From NCBI GenBank assembly GCA_003988855.1, contig QYAI01000015.1:62001-126000 (forward strand): a DNA stretch of 64,000 nucleotides, given 5' to 3'. Made by a program: the position numbers and the translations under genes. Shown here in pieces: positions 32,100 to 41,880 of the stretch. Positions within the stretch are counted from its first letter, which is position 1; the number at the start of each line of letters is the position of its first letter. The notes below the pieces were generated by a model. That model had not been told where the DNA came from, did no database searches, and saw only the letters and a program-made list of their open reading frames with translations. The stretch is from Arachnopeziza araneosa (lineage: Eukaryota; Ascomycota; Leotiomycetes; Helotiales; Arachnopezizaceae).

Positions 32100-33216
32100 C
32101 TCGATTGCTGAACTCTGCCATGATGGAGTTAGTGGAAAAGCTCGCCATATTTGGCAGTTGCTTTCGTGGGAGAAGGAGGGTACAGCTTCGAATGGATCAA
32201 GGAATGTTTCGTTCTTTCGGAGCTTTGGGAGCTATGAGATGAAATGCTTACTGTGCAACGGCAATGCCCGTCCCAATCAATGCGGAGTCGGTATCAGATG
32301 CGGAGGATCAGAACGGGTCGGCCAGTAAGCCGTTCTAGTAGGAAAAGTGTCAGGGTAACTCAAGATTGGATTGATCCTTCATGTCCTGCTTGAGAGGAAT
32401 AAGGTATGGTAAAGGTTCTCCCTGTTGCTCTCTTGCAGATCTACCTAATGCTCGGAACAGTTGTCCCGTGCTCTGTTCTCTCCATATGAAATTACCCTGC
32501 ACAAGCATGCACAATCGTGCACAATTATGCATAAATGGGTTGACGAGATCCCGGATACTGCACAAAATATTCACCGTCTGATAAATGTTTTGCCTACATA
32601 TGTTTTGTCCACAATGCTGGCATAGATGGATCCATTTCCGATTTATCCTATCTGTTCTTATTAACCTTTTCGTACTGAGTGCTTGCACATCGCTTCAAAC
32701 ATCTTACTTCGTTTTCGTTCTTGTTTAACATCATGAGAGGCGTAGCAGGGATTATAGGCTTCACGGTCACTGAGGGATTCCCTCTATCCATATTTACGTT
32801 TTGCTGCAGCATGGATATGATGCGATCAATCCGTTGCTGGATGAGACTTGTTATCACTGCGATAATAAACGCTACGACGCCTCGATGCTTTTGAGGCTGG
32901 AGGTGGCAGAGAGCTCATGAGACCACTGGAGTGGTGGACTGCGATGGGTGATTGGGCTTGGGGCAATACATTGAATTGCTCATGCTCACAGTGATGGCTC
33001 GTCAATTAATGTCAATTTCTAATAGACGAAAAAGGGACATATAGAGAGAATAGTTTTACTTTATCATCCCAGAGCCATGGTTGGTGCCATAATTGATGGT
33101 ACCACCTGTTCCTATTCGCTTGTTGAGTTTCTGTTTTCATGCCTATCCAAGAATCTGCCCTAACTCTATACCCGTATGCCTTTATTACTTCAATCAATAG
33201 CCCTCGTTGACCTCTC
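32100..33216. promoter_or_regulatory. Promoter region of the DHA1 transporter
   Basis: Upstream of the transporter (minus strand), reaching the 3' end of the next minus-strand gene. The notable element is the decameric TGCACAA array at 32498-32537. Small frames on both strands are not supported as genes. Confidence 0.5.
32498..32537. promoter_or_regulatory. Four tandem 10-bp TGCACAA-type units
   Basis: Units TGCACAAGCA, TGCACAATCG, TGCACAATTA and TGCATAAATG follow without gaps. The conserved TGCAnAA repeats every 10 bp, about one helical turn, so any bound protein would sit on one DNA face. The array is 399-438 bp upstream of the transporter start codon. A further TGCACAA occurs nearby at 32559. 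An operator role is inferred. Confidence 0.6.
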
Positions 33217-34035
33217 TCATCGCCTCAAACTCCCATTTTCTCCAGAATTGTAGGTTAGTGGCGCCGAAGCGAACTGTTCGCAGAGCGCTTCGAAAACCTC
33301 ATCTCGCTCGCAAAGCATATGCTCTTCGAACTTGGAGCCAATACCATAGAGATATTCACCTTGCAGACTACAAGCCTCAGCCAGAGAATCTATTCCCGAG
33401 TCGTTCTTAGTTTGTGGGTGCCCATGGTGACTTTCTGAGCTCGGCTCGGCTCGGCCTGATGTTTGAATATGACCGTGCGATTCAATCCGACGATGTGTTG
33501 TACCCATGTATGGTGCCGGTGGTGACGCATGACAAGTTAGTCCATGATGGTAGGAGTTTGAGAGGGCGTTCTGAAAACGGGCCATCGGTAGGAGGCCGTA
33601 TTGACTTGGTTTTACATGATTGTGGAGAAGATTGATATCAAGACTCTGCATTGCCGCTGAAAGTTCAGCATCACAGTCTTGCTGCAACTTCGAAAAGTAG
33701 AGCGGGTTTCGAAGTTGCGTTGTCTGATACTCGTGGTGTTGGTCTATGAGTTCGGTTGTGAGGCAGGTGTGGGAGTGGGATCGGACCTGACAAAAATCAT
33801 TGTCTGCGGGTGGAGATAAAGGCGGAAGAGGGACGGATGCAAGTTTCGAAGGTGCAGAGTGATGTGAAAGGTAGTCAGAAGTTTGTGTTTGGGTGCTTGG
33901 CGGCCTGACAAAGGTTAGAGATATACCATTGGTAAGACTGGAGTTTGGCCGGTGATGAACGTACGGAGTAAGAACCTGCGTACCGGCCCAAGTAGAATTA
34001 TATTCCGAGTTCATCATGCCAGGTCGAGATTGCAT
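33217..34035 (-). CDS. Hypothetical His/Ser-rich protein
   Basis: Single-exon frame of 272 residues beginning MQSRPGMMNSEYN. It is rich in His, Ser, Gln and Pro, with no signal peptide, TM segment or known motif. The C-terminal part (NDSGIDSLAEACSLQG, then ERDEVFEALCEQFASAPL) looks like a conserved regulatory tail and supports a true coding region. The composition suggests an intrinsically disordered nuclear or regulatory protein, but I do not recognise it. No intron is needed. It could instead be a chance open frame; an opposing frame is shorter. Confidence 0.5.
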   Translation of the reverse strand: MQSRPGMMNSEYNSTWAGTQVLTPYVHHRPNSSLTNGISLTFVRPPSTQTQTSDYLSHHSAPSKLASVPLPPLSPPADNDFCQVRSHSHTCLTTELIDQHHEYQTTQLRNPLYFSKLQQDCDAELSAAMQSLDINLLHNHVKPSQYGLLPMARFQNALSNSYHHGLTCHASPPAPYMGTTHRRIESHGHIQTSGRAEPSSESHHGHPQTKNDSGIDSLAEACSLQGEYLYGIGSKFEEHMLCERDEVFEALCEQFASAPLTYNSGENGSLRR

Positions 34036-35513
34036 GGTTCAAAAATATAAGAGTAAGATGGGAGTTGTAGCAGTGTTGGAGATTTTCCAGCGGTACATGG
34101 AAGCACATAAAGGTTAAGTTCAGACGAGCAGGGAAGTCACGACGAAGGACAGCGGGGGGAGGAAAGATATATATCACTTGATTATGGCAGGCACAGCACA
34201 TACAACGCCCATACATAAGTGCAAAGGCAAACGAGGCAGACTCAACGAGCAAAACCATACGTGAAACGTCATCTATATCTCGTGGCCTCTGACCTTCAGA
34301 TGCAAGACTGGAGGACAGCAAAAGTGCAAAGCAACGAGTCCGACTCAGAACAACAACTACCATGGATGCCGACTATCAGACTCTGAAGGCTGGAAGCTGG
34401 TTGGACAAGAGAAGGTGCAGAGACGAAAGTGCAAGAAGCAGGAAGGCTGGCTTTGAGAGGTCATTGTACCATGCAGGAGGACTCGATCGAGGCAAATCTA
34501 GCTGTAAGCAGAAAGGCAGAGAGTCAGAACAACCGGCTGGACCCGACTCGCTCAGAGGGAGGGAGGCCAAAGAACCCCCTTGGTTGAAGCCATCCAGATC
34601 GGCATCTCCTCCGCTGACCGACACATTGACGGTGGCATGCTGGCTCCGATCAGGAATTCCGATGGAATTGAAGGCCGTGTGTGTATCTCAGCCTCGAAAG
34701 GGAAGCGTCGGTTTGTGGGTTGCCCTTGTGTCGTCGTATCAAAGTTTTGGGCAGAACAGGCTGACGATTTGCAAAAGTGCAACGCGACGTCCATTGGGCA
34801 ACGTGGGGCCTACGTGATCACGCCTATCTTTAGCACACGGTAAAAGCAGCGCCAACCACCTCCACACTCCCCAACGTCGACTCATACCGCGAATCTCCAG
34901 CACCGCCTTTTTTGCACCTTTCAAGTCGTCACAGTGCATGCAGGGGGGGGGTGAGATATCTTTGCTTCTGCCCTTTGTTTACTCTGCCGTTCCGAGTCTC
35001 GTCAAGCCTCAGCATCTCCGCCCATTTGTGACTGGCTTGCACCAAGAATCCTTCCACACTGAGAGATATCACCCCACGAGCCCACTTTGCTCTCCCGCAC
35101 ACTTGCGCCCATTCTGGTTTCCCCTTTCCCCTAAACCCAGAAGCATGCTGCCATGACATGCACTTTTGCCATCTCGAAGCCGTGTGTTATCTTTGCGGTT
35201 AGGGCCGCCGCAGTCAGCCGCACCCACACCCTCCTGCTGTTGCATTTTGCGTTTTGCGTTTCGAGATACTCGGAGAAGATCAATTCTAAGAGCAGAGGTG
35301 CTGTGCTTTGAGAATGAAATGTCAATCCCTATTTAAACCCCTTGAAACTTTCTTGCTCTGAGTCACCTTCAGTCGTGCTCCATCATCACTTGCGATCCAA
35401 ATTCCCAAAAAGTGGTCAATTTGACCGTTGAGTACCACGCTGTTCCAAATCTGAGTTGTAGCATTTTTGGTGCATCTTCTAAATTTCCAACGCCAGCGAC
35501 TCTTCAGTTCACG
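34036..35513. other. Intergenic region upstream of the Clr5 gene
   Basis: About 1.5 kb holding the promoters of the hypothetical protein (minus) and the Clr5-repeat gene (plus). A plus-strand frame of 151 codons at 34362-34817 is Arg/Ser-rich with no family resemblance and is opposed by similar minus-strand frames, so it was not accepted. A short G-run lies near 34941-34950. Confidence 0.45.
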
Positions 35514-37424
35514 ATGCCAAAACCATGGGAATCTTTTCGGCCTGAAATCGAGAGGCTTTACATGGAAGAAAATCTAACCCTGAAAGAAGTGCGCAGTGTA
35601 TTGAATGAGAAAGGACTGGTTGCTTCGTATGCTGGCCGCCACCGTTCATACTTGAGCTGACCAAATACAGGACCCGAGCATATCAGATGAAGTTTGACGA
35701 GTGGGGCTTACATAAATATGGCCAGCATCGAGACCCCAGAGTTCAGAAGAAGTCTGCTCGAAATTCTCCCCTAGTGGAACACGACACTTCCAAAGAGTCC
35801 TCGCCAAGCACAGAAGTTACTAAAGAGGATTCGTCAATGATTATCGCTGGGATTACCATTCCAAAAAAGATTACGGACCTTTCTGATCTTCTGAAAACTT
35901 TGGAAAACCAACAACTATTACTGGATATTGAGACAATGATTGAAATCATAGTGGTAAAGTGGATGCCGGATGGGAAATATCTGCACTTCGCCTTGTCAGC
36001 ATTGAAATCGAAGTGTGGTCCCTTTGAAATAGCATATCCAACCCACAACGGAACCCTGTTCAAGTTGATTGAAGAAAAGGTTGCCACGGAAGACCAGTTT
36101 GTATTGACAAAAGCGTGTTTGGAGGCTGATCTCACCTCACCAATATCTGATCTTAACTCCACGATAATGTGGAAGACTTTCTGGAGAGCTGCTTCTCATT
36201 CAAAAACATGGAAAGGTGCGAAAAATTTATTGTATGAAGGATGTCAAAGACCCGAATTATTGGGGAAGACCTTCTTTCACGCAGCCATGGTGGTCGTTGC
36301 CGAACGATTGCTGAAAGGTTACATGACGCGCCTTGAACAACTGAGAGCTAAAAGTGAACCGCTCACGGCCTCTGATCTTGAGGAAGCAAGTGGGCTACGG
36401 AAACAATATATGGAGGTCTTGCTTGAATTTCGCCGAACGGATTTCATTCCCGGTGTTTTGTGGTATAAGTACTCCCTTATAGTTACAGAATGGAACGCTG
36501 CTGTTGCTGCTGAGAACATCAACAAAGGACACGACAGCGATACTGATGAGGAGTATAAAGCTAAATACCAGCAGCTCAAAGAATTCTGCTCGAGCTTTGA
36601 TGGCGGTGTCGACCATGTCATTGAGAACTTGGTTCTAACGGCTAACGGTAGGTTTCCTTTGCCTTCAGAGATGGTCCTAAATAGTTGAAGTCTTGAAAAA
36701 AACCAAAAGTATCGTCCAGCCGCAGCTCGAATTCGGATTCCACGATCCCAACAACCTTCACCTCTCATTTGTCGGTCGTATGGGATTGGATCAAATTGCT
36801 GATGACCAGCCCCCTGTCTTCGCTGACAGCTCGAGTGACGTCCTAGAGTCTATGCTCAAAAAGTACAGATCAGGAACATTCCTCCAGGAGCACACGATGA
36901 ACCTTGTACAAGAGGATGGCGAAGAGGTTTCCCTCTTCGAGACAGCCAGAAAAGGTGCAGACAATCTCTTTGATATCATCCAGAGGTCGGTCTCCCCGGG
37001 CGAGGTACAACCATTCATGAGAGCTTTGCTTGTTTCCTTGGGAGCTGAATTCCACCGCGCCCCGTCATTTGAATGGTGGAAATCAGTATACTTGAGCACA
37101 AGATGGGCAGATCTTGAGGCCTTGGTCACGCCAGACGAGGTGTCGCTCCATCTTGGCACCAAAATGTCACCGGATGCTGTACAGCTGGTAATGGACAGTA
37201 CTATTTTGCATGCTGGTGAACGGTTGATGACCGTTTTGAGGAGGGAACTGGATCGCGAAGAGGAAACCATCTTGGAATTTGGATCCCCTCCCGGGAAGTA
37301 TCATGAGTTGCGACGGGAGTACATGGCGATCCTGAGGACATTCCGGAATCGACGACTGCAGACGGATCAGGCTTCCTTCGAATATCTTCTGGAAACATTT
37401 GAGCGCAGCAACTGGGATCGGTGA
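35514..37424 (+). CDS. Clr5-domain protein with two family repeats
   Basis: Predicted 609-residue protein. Exons are 35514..35626, 35671..36647 and, tentatively, 36685..37424. The Clr5 domain spans residues 1 to about 55 (MPKPWESFRPEIERLYMEE ... LTLKEVRSVLNEKGLVAS, then YQMKFDEWGLHKY after the intron), a helix-turn-helix-like fungal module. Copy 1 of the shared domain occupies about 35927-36496 (LFKLIEEKVATEDQF, MWKTFWRAA, MVVVAERLL, YMEVLLEFRR). Copy 2 occupies about 36840-37421 (LFDIIQRSVSPGE, EWWKSV, HAGERLM, YMAILRTFRN). The intron between copies would be only 37 nt (GTAGGT ... AAATAG), which keeps frame but is very short, so copy 2 could be a separate gene or the junction may differ. It is probably nuclear. 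The paralogue at 38064 follows in tandem. Confidence 0.72.
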
Positions 37425-38063
37425 TCAGGCCGCGTCGCATGGGACGAGAGCGCAAGACGATGTGTGTCGAATGGCGCGGCAGGCAGCCTTGTTGATACCG
37501 GGTTACGGGGATTTCCTGAGGGACGACGTGGTCTTGGGAAGCTGCACAGCATCCTTTGGTGTGTCGCACAAGCAAAAGCAATACGCAATGGGGGTCAGCA
37601 TTCAAAGAAGCATGTGTGATTCCAACCCCCCACCTCTAGATGAAGGTGTTGCTGCACCATGACAAACCCTGATTCCACGTTACACGATCATGGTCGTTTT
37701 CGGGATGTCGTTCCCAAGGTTTGCCCTTTCCTCGACCTGGATGCAAGCCCCTTCCCGGCATTGTTCCAGAGCCTTATTCCTCAGGGGCGCGCGTTCCGGT
37801 GCACGCTGGGAGGAACCAGTCGGAACCTTATCCAAGGGATGCAGAGGGCGTGGGGGTTTTGCCCGACATGCTGGTGCTTCTCAGCCACAACGGAGAGAAA
37901 GAGGCAGTTGGAATACACACTTGATTCACGTATGGCGATATCATGTAGTCCTTGCTTGAGGCATTCGTTTTTCCACACTTCCTCTCACCCCGTTTTTATC
38001 TTAAATTCTCTTGCCTTCGATTTTTCACTCAGGTCATTCTCACACGGCCCATCCTCGTTCATG
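37425..38063. other. Intergenic region between tandem Clr5 genes
   Basis: About 640 bp between two head-to-tail paralogues. It contains the 3' UTR of the first and the promoter of the second. No recognisable relic of a repeat copy was seen in the three plus-strand frames. Confidence 0.5.
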
Positions 38064-39230
38064 ATGCCGAAGAATTGGGAATCATGGCGGCAAGAAATTC
38101 GAACACTTTATATCACCGAAGGGCTCACTCTGAAAGACGTGCGAAGGACCATGATAGAGAGGCATGGTTTTCTTGCCTCGTAAGAAACCTCTCATTCAAA
38201 TGATCCACCGAGTTAATCAAATCCCAGCATTCGATCCTATAAATTGAAGCTCGACGAGTGGGACATTAGAAAGAATAAATCCAAGGCTCCAAATCGAAAT
38301 CAGAGAGGAGAGTCAAGAGATCAAAATTCCTCTCATTCACCGTGCGACTCGATTGAAACTCAATTTTCGTCCCCCAGCAACGAAATTTCGGACCATAGTG
38401 CACCATCCCCAGAGATACAAAGTCTTCCATCGAGAAATAAATCGGATTTGTCGGGGAACACGGCATATCCGATTAATATAACGACGAAATTAAATGTTTC
38501 CCCAGTGGTACAAGTCACCAATAATCAATTCAGCCCAAGCATCGACACGGTTCCATGTGGACCGCTTGTGAACTCATCCCTCATGTTCTTCTCAACACAA
38601 ACACACTCGGAGAATTTGAGACAGTTAGCTCAATTTCCTGGTATAGCACCTCGAGCGATTGAAATAATACTTCGAAATTGGAAGGATGGCGGCGAGTATC
38701 TCTCATATGCGACCGCTTTCCTACAGCTGCCTCGATGCTGTGAGACCATCGTCGGTGTCAACTGGACACGCTGGACACATAGAGACGAGACACTGTTCGA
38801 TCTCGTCGATGAGAATGTTGGCCTTGCTGAGCAAGGACAAATATACAAGCTCTTACTGAGAGCAGACTTGACATTTCAGCACTCACTGTCGGTACAGAAC
38901 GCACCGTGGGCACACATTTGGAGAACAGCCATACTGCAAGATGAATGGACGCTCGCCAAGAATTTCCTAATGACTCTAGACTTCCAGCCTATCCTCCTCA
39001 ATTCCGCTTTTGTCGTCGTGGCAGAGCATTACCTGGGGCAGATCAGAGAACAGGTCCGTCGGTGGAAGGTGGACATGACTCGGTGTCCAAAGGCAGCACT
39101 GAAACAATATAAGGATCTCGTAACGGATTGCAATATATTGAGGTTAGAAGTAAGAAGAGCTTCGCTTGATGTAGGTATGCAAGAGGTAGTCGAATTTCTA
39201 AGGAGGCAGCAAGAGACCCAGCACGGTTAG
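38064..39230 (+). CDS. Clr5-domain protein with one family repeat
   Basis: Protein of 372 residues (373 if the adjacent ATG at 38061 is used). Exons are 38064..38179 and 38228..39230; the 48-nt intron (GTAAGA donor, CCCAG acceptor) splits a Ser codon at exactly the same place in the Clr5 domain as in the gene at 35514. The Clr5 domain reads MPKNWESWRQEIRTLY ... LTLKDVRRTM ... SYKLKLDEWDIRKN. A Ser/Asn-rich linker follows (about residues 55-175). A single copy of the shared domain lies at about 38652-39227: IEIILRNWKDGG, LFDLVDENVGLAEQ, WAHIWRTAI, AFVVVAEHYL. The second copy of the neighbours is missing and no remnant was seen downstream. Tandem duplication with loss or gain of a repeat is the simple inference. 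Function unknown; probably nuclear. Confidence 0.78.
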
Positions 39231-40170
39231 AGAATTAGAATAGATAATCTACTCCTTCAGCGACTGAAGGAGAAATGGCCATAATTTATGGTCTTGCACA
39301 AGAGAGATTTGACTGACAAAGCTTAACAGCTAGCCAAGACCTAATGATCTGATTCTGAAAAAGCGAAAGAGACGTGAAAAGAATCACGTCTCTGGAGAAA
39401 CATTTGCATCTGGAAGAATGCCCTGCATATTCTGAATGTGCAAGTTCCAGAACGGCTAGGCGGGGCGATCCCTGCGGACCGTCTCCCTTCCCAACCGTCC
39501 CGTCAAGCCACGGCTCATCCGTGACGAACCCGGAACGCGTCTATCGAAGTAAAATCGCCTCCTCTTCTCCAACACCACCAGCGGTATCCCCTCGTCGATC
39601 GACGTCAGCGCTCCCTCCACCACACACGATGGCCAACCCACCTCTGGAAGGCCGTCCGCTGGTCGAGGGACCGACCGACCGAGGCGAACCCCAGCTGGGC
39701 CACCTTGGGGACGCATCCCTCGAGCACAACAGGTGATTCACTACGATACCGGACCCCATCTCAGCAGGCCGCGAAGAGCCGCAAGACGCTCCGCCGATGG
39801 GAGATAGGGTTCGATGCCGGCAGTTCGCACTGGGGCGGGCGGACGGGACGGACCCGGGTCCATCCAATATCATGTGGCTAAAATCCAGACTCCGAGGAGA
39901 TGAAGCAGAGAGAGAGAGGAGTGTTATTTAGCCAAGGTGGGCAGGCCCGTCTCTCAATTTGAGATGGGGTGGAATGATAAGGTGCGGCGGGGGTTGGGAA
40001 GGGTTGAAAGTGTCTCTGACGTGCACTCTGGAGCTCTTCTTTCCGAGGCAACAAACTTCGTCGCTCTTTATACAGTGCACAGTTCAACCTATAGATAATA
40101 GATCTAACCAGCGAATCTCCAAGACTTATCATTGGTGTGAGTGGTATTGGGATTCCTTCCCAACTCCAAT
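39231..40170. other. Intergenic region with strong inverted repeats
   Basis: Just after the Clr5 gene lies a perfect 9-bp hairpin, CTCCTTCAG-CGA-CTGAAGGAG at 39252-39272, followed by a near-perfect palindrome GGCCATAATTTATGGTC at 39278-39294. From about 39450 to 39860 the DNA becomes GC-rich, with overlapping frames on both strands that I do not accept. The right end is the promoter of the secreted beta-propeller. Confidence 0.5.
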
Positions 40171-41103
40171 ATGCACATCCTCCACCTCTTCTCAGCATTC
40201 TTCTCCCTCTCTCTCACCACGGCCGCGCTCCTCAAGCGCCAAATCCCAGCCGCAGCATCCATCTACTCGTTTCCCTCGTCCGGCGCCTGGATATCTGGCA
40301 GCACGACCCTCTCCAACGGCTCCCTACTGCTCACGCGCCTCGACGTCCCGGAGCTGTGGACCTTCAACCCCTCCAGTCAGACAGCCAGCAAACTTGTCAC
40401 CTTTGACGGCTTCGGCTTCACATCGGCCACGGGCATCGTCGAAATCGCGCCGTCCGTATTCTTCATCATCACAGGGGGCTTCAACACCTCCGCCCTCTCC
40501 TACACGCCCGGCTCATGGGGCGTTTGGCGGGTCGATCTCTCGGGAGCAGCCCCAGATGCCACGCTCCTCGTCGTGGCGCCGGACTCCCTCTACTGGCTGG
40601 GCCTCACCAAGTTGAACAACAACACGGTGCTGATCGCTGAGTCGGGCAAGGGCGCTATCATCCAGATGAGCATCGACACAGGTGCGTACTTCACCCTCCT
40701 CGCCGATACAGCCACGATGAAGGCGCCGTCGACGGCGCTGATCCAGGAGGGCATCCATGGCATCAAGTATCGCGACGGGTGGGTTTATTTTACGAATACA
40801 TTTGGAGGCACCTTCAACAAGGTGGGGGTGGATGCTGTTTCGGGCTTGGTGACGACGGGTGTGGTGGTGCCACTGGTGACGGGCTTGAGTGGCCCGGAGG
40901 ATTTTGTCTTTGCTCCTGATGGGACCGCTTTGGTGCCTGAGTTGCCCGGCGGCGATGTGCTCAAGGTCACCACTGATGGCAAGGAGACGAAGCTGGCCAC
41001 TGCAAGTAGGGCGAGTAGCGTGAGTTTGGGGGTCACGGCCAAGGATAACAGCACGCTGTATGTCTCGACTGGCGGTGGGGCTGTGTTTTCGCTGCAGGTT
41101 TAG
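40171..41103 (+). CDS. Secreted six-bladed beta-propeller (SMP-30/gluconolactonase-like)
   Basis: Single-exon protein of 310 residues. The start at 40171 gives a clear signal peptide (MHILHLFSAFFSLSLTTAAL), with LLKRQ just after it as a possible Kex2-type processing site. The mature part shows repeated propeller-blade phrases: GSLLLTRLDVPELWTF, ...VFFIITGG, GVWRVDLSG, NTVLIAESGKGAIIQM, GWVYFTNTF, EDFVFAPDGTALVPE, STLYVSTGGGAVFSL. These resemble fungal SMP-30/gluconolaconase/LRE-like secreted proteins. No canonical metal-ligand set could be verified by eye, so catalytic activity is uncertain. Codon use is strongly C/G-ending in the first half, suggesting high expression or different base composition. 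Extracellular location is expected. Confidence 0.82.
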   Translation: MHILHLFSAFFSLSLTTAALLKRQIPAAASIYSFPSSGAWISGSTTLSNGSLLLTRLDVPELWTFNPSSQTASKLVTFDGFGFTSATGIVEIAPSVFFIITGGFNTSALSYTPGSWGVWRVDLSGAAPDATLLVVAPDSLYWLGLTKLNNNTVLIAESGKGAIIQMSIDTGAYFTLLADTATMKAPSTALIQEGIHGIKYRDGWVYFTNTFGGTFNKVGVDAVSGLVTTGVVVPLVTGLSGPEDFVFAPDGTALVPELPGGDVLKVTTDGKETKLATASRASSVSLGVTAKDNSTLYVSTGGGAVFSLQV

Positions 41104-41880
41104 AAGCTTCTCGTGGGATGATATGTACATATCGAGGGCTTGAAAGGAAAAAGTAACATGCGACGAGGAAAAAATGTGGTGCATGTTACATTTGGTGGAG
41201 CTGTGGGATCGAATTACAGTATTGGAATACCAATATTAACTTTACTGATTATCAGTTGACAAAAGAAATTGATAGCTGGTCGACGGCAAGAGATGCCTGA
41301 GTTCATGGACCCATTCCTTCATTCAGCCCCATTAGATTGGTTGTTCATCCTTCGCCTCAGCCTCCTCCACAGATTTACATCAGCTGATATTGGCCTGGTC
41401 TAGATTTTCCGTCAGATTCGGGTTGCCATTCTAAGATATCCAACGTGAATCTTGACCGCTCTCTTTTGATTTCCAGTGTCACGGCCGTGCTGCTGATGTG
41501 GTGTCTCTTGCTCTGGATTTTGCTGAGCCGCAAAGCATCCTCAACATTCTGGTATCAACCACAACAGCCTGTCATCTGGTGCCCACAACTGCCTTAGCAT
41601 GCCTTGGGGATTGTTCCGGTGATATAACAGCGCTTGTGTGTTTTATCAAGATCCCGACGTTTCGTGTCTAAGCTGATGCCTGGACGGGATCCCACCTTTT
41701 CTGGTAAAGCTGCAAATATTCGGAGCGTCGTCATTTCGACTTTCTTCTCTCCTCCCTTCAAATCTGATCAAATGGTCTTATTTAGGACTAGTTCTGAGGC
41801 TTCCTGAGCCAATTGAGGCCAGCCTCAACTTCCAAAAATTCCATCTCACCCACGTCTCCTATCTCACATCTCACACCAGC
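41104..41880. other. Intergenic region between convergent genes
   Basis: Holds the 3' UTRs of the secreted propeller and the minus-strand gene that ends at 41881. No long frame, repeat or RNA gene was recognised. Confidence 0.55.

Noticed and set aside
34362..34817. 151-codon plus-strand frame upstream of the Clr5 gene
   Set aside because: Arg/Ser-rich random-looking sequence opposed by equal minus-strand frames; no motif.
39374..39873. Opposed 110-120 codon frames in GC-rich DNA
   Set aside because: GC-rich DNA opens frames on both strands by chance; neither has a domain or splice context.
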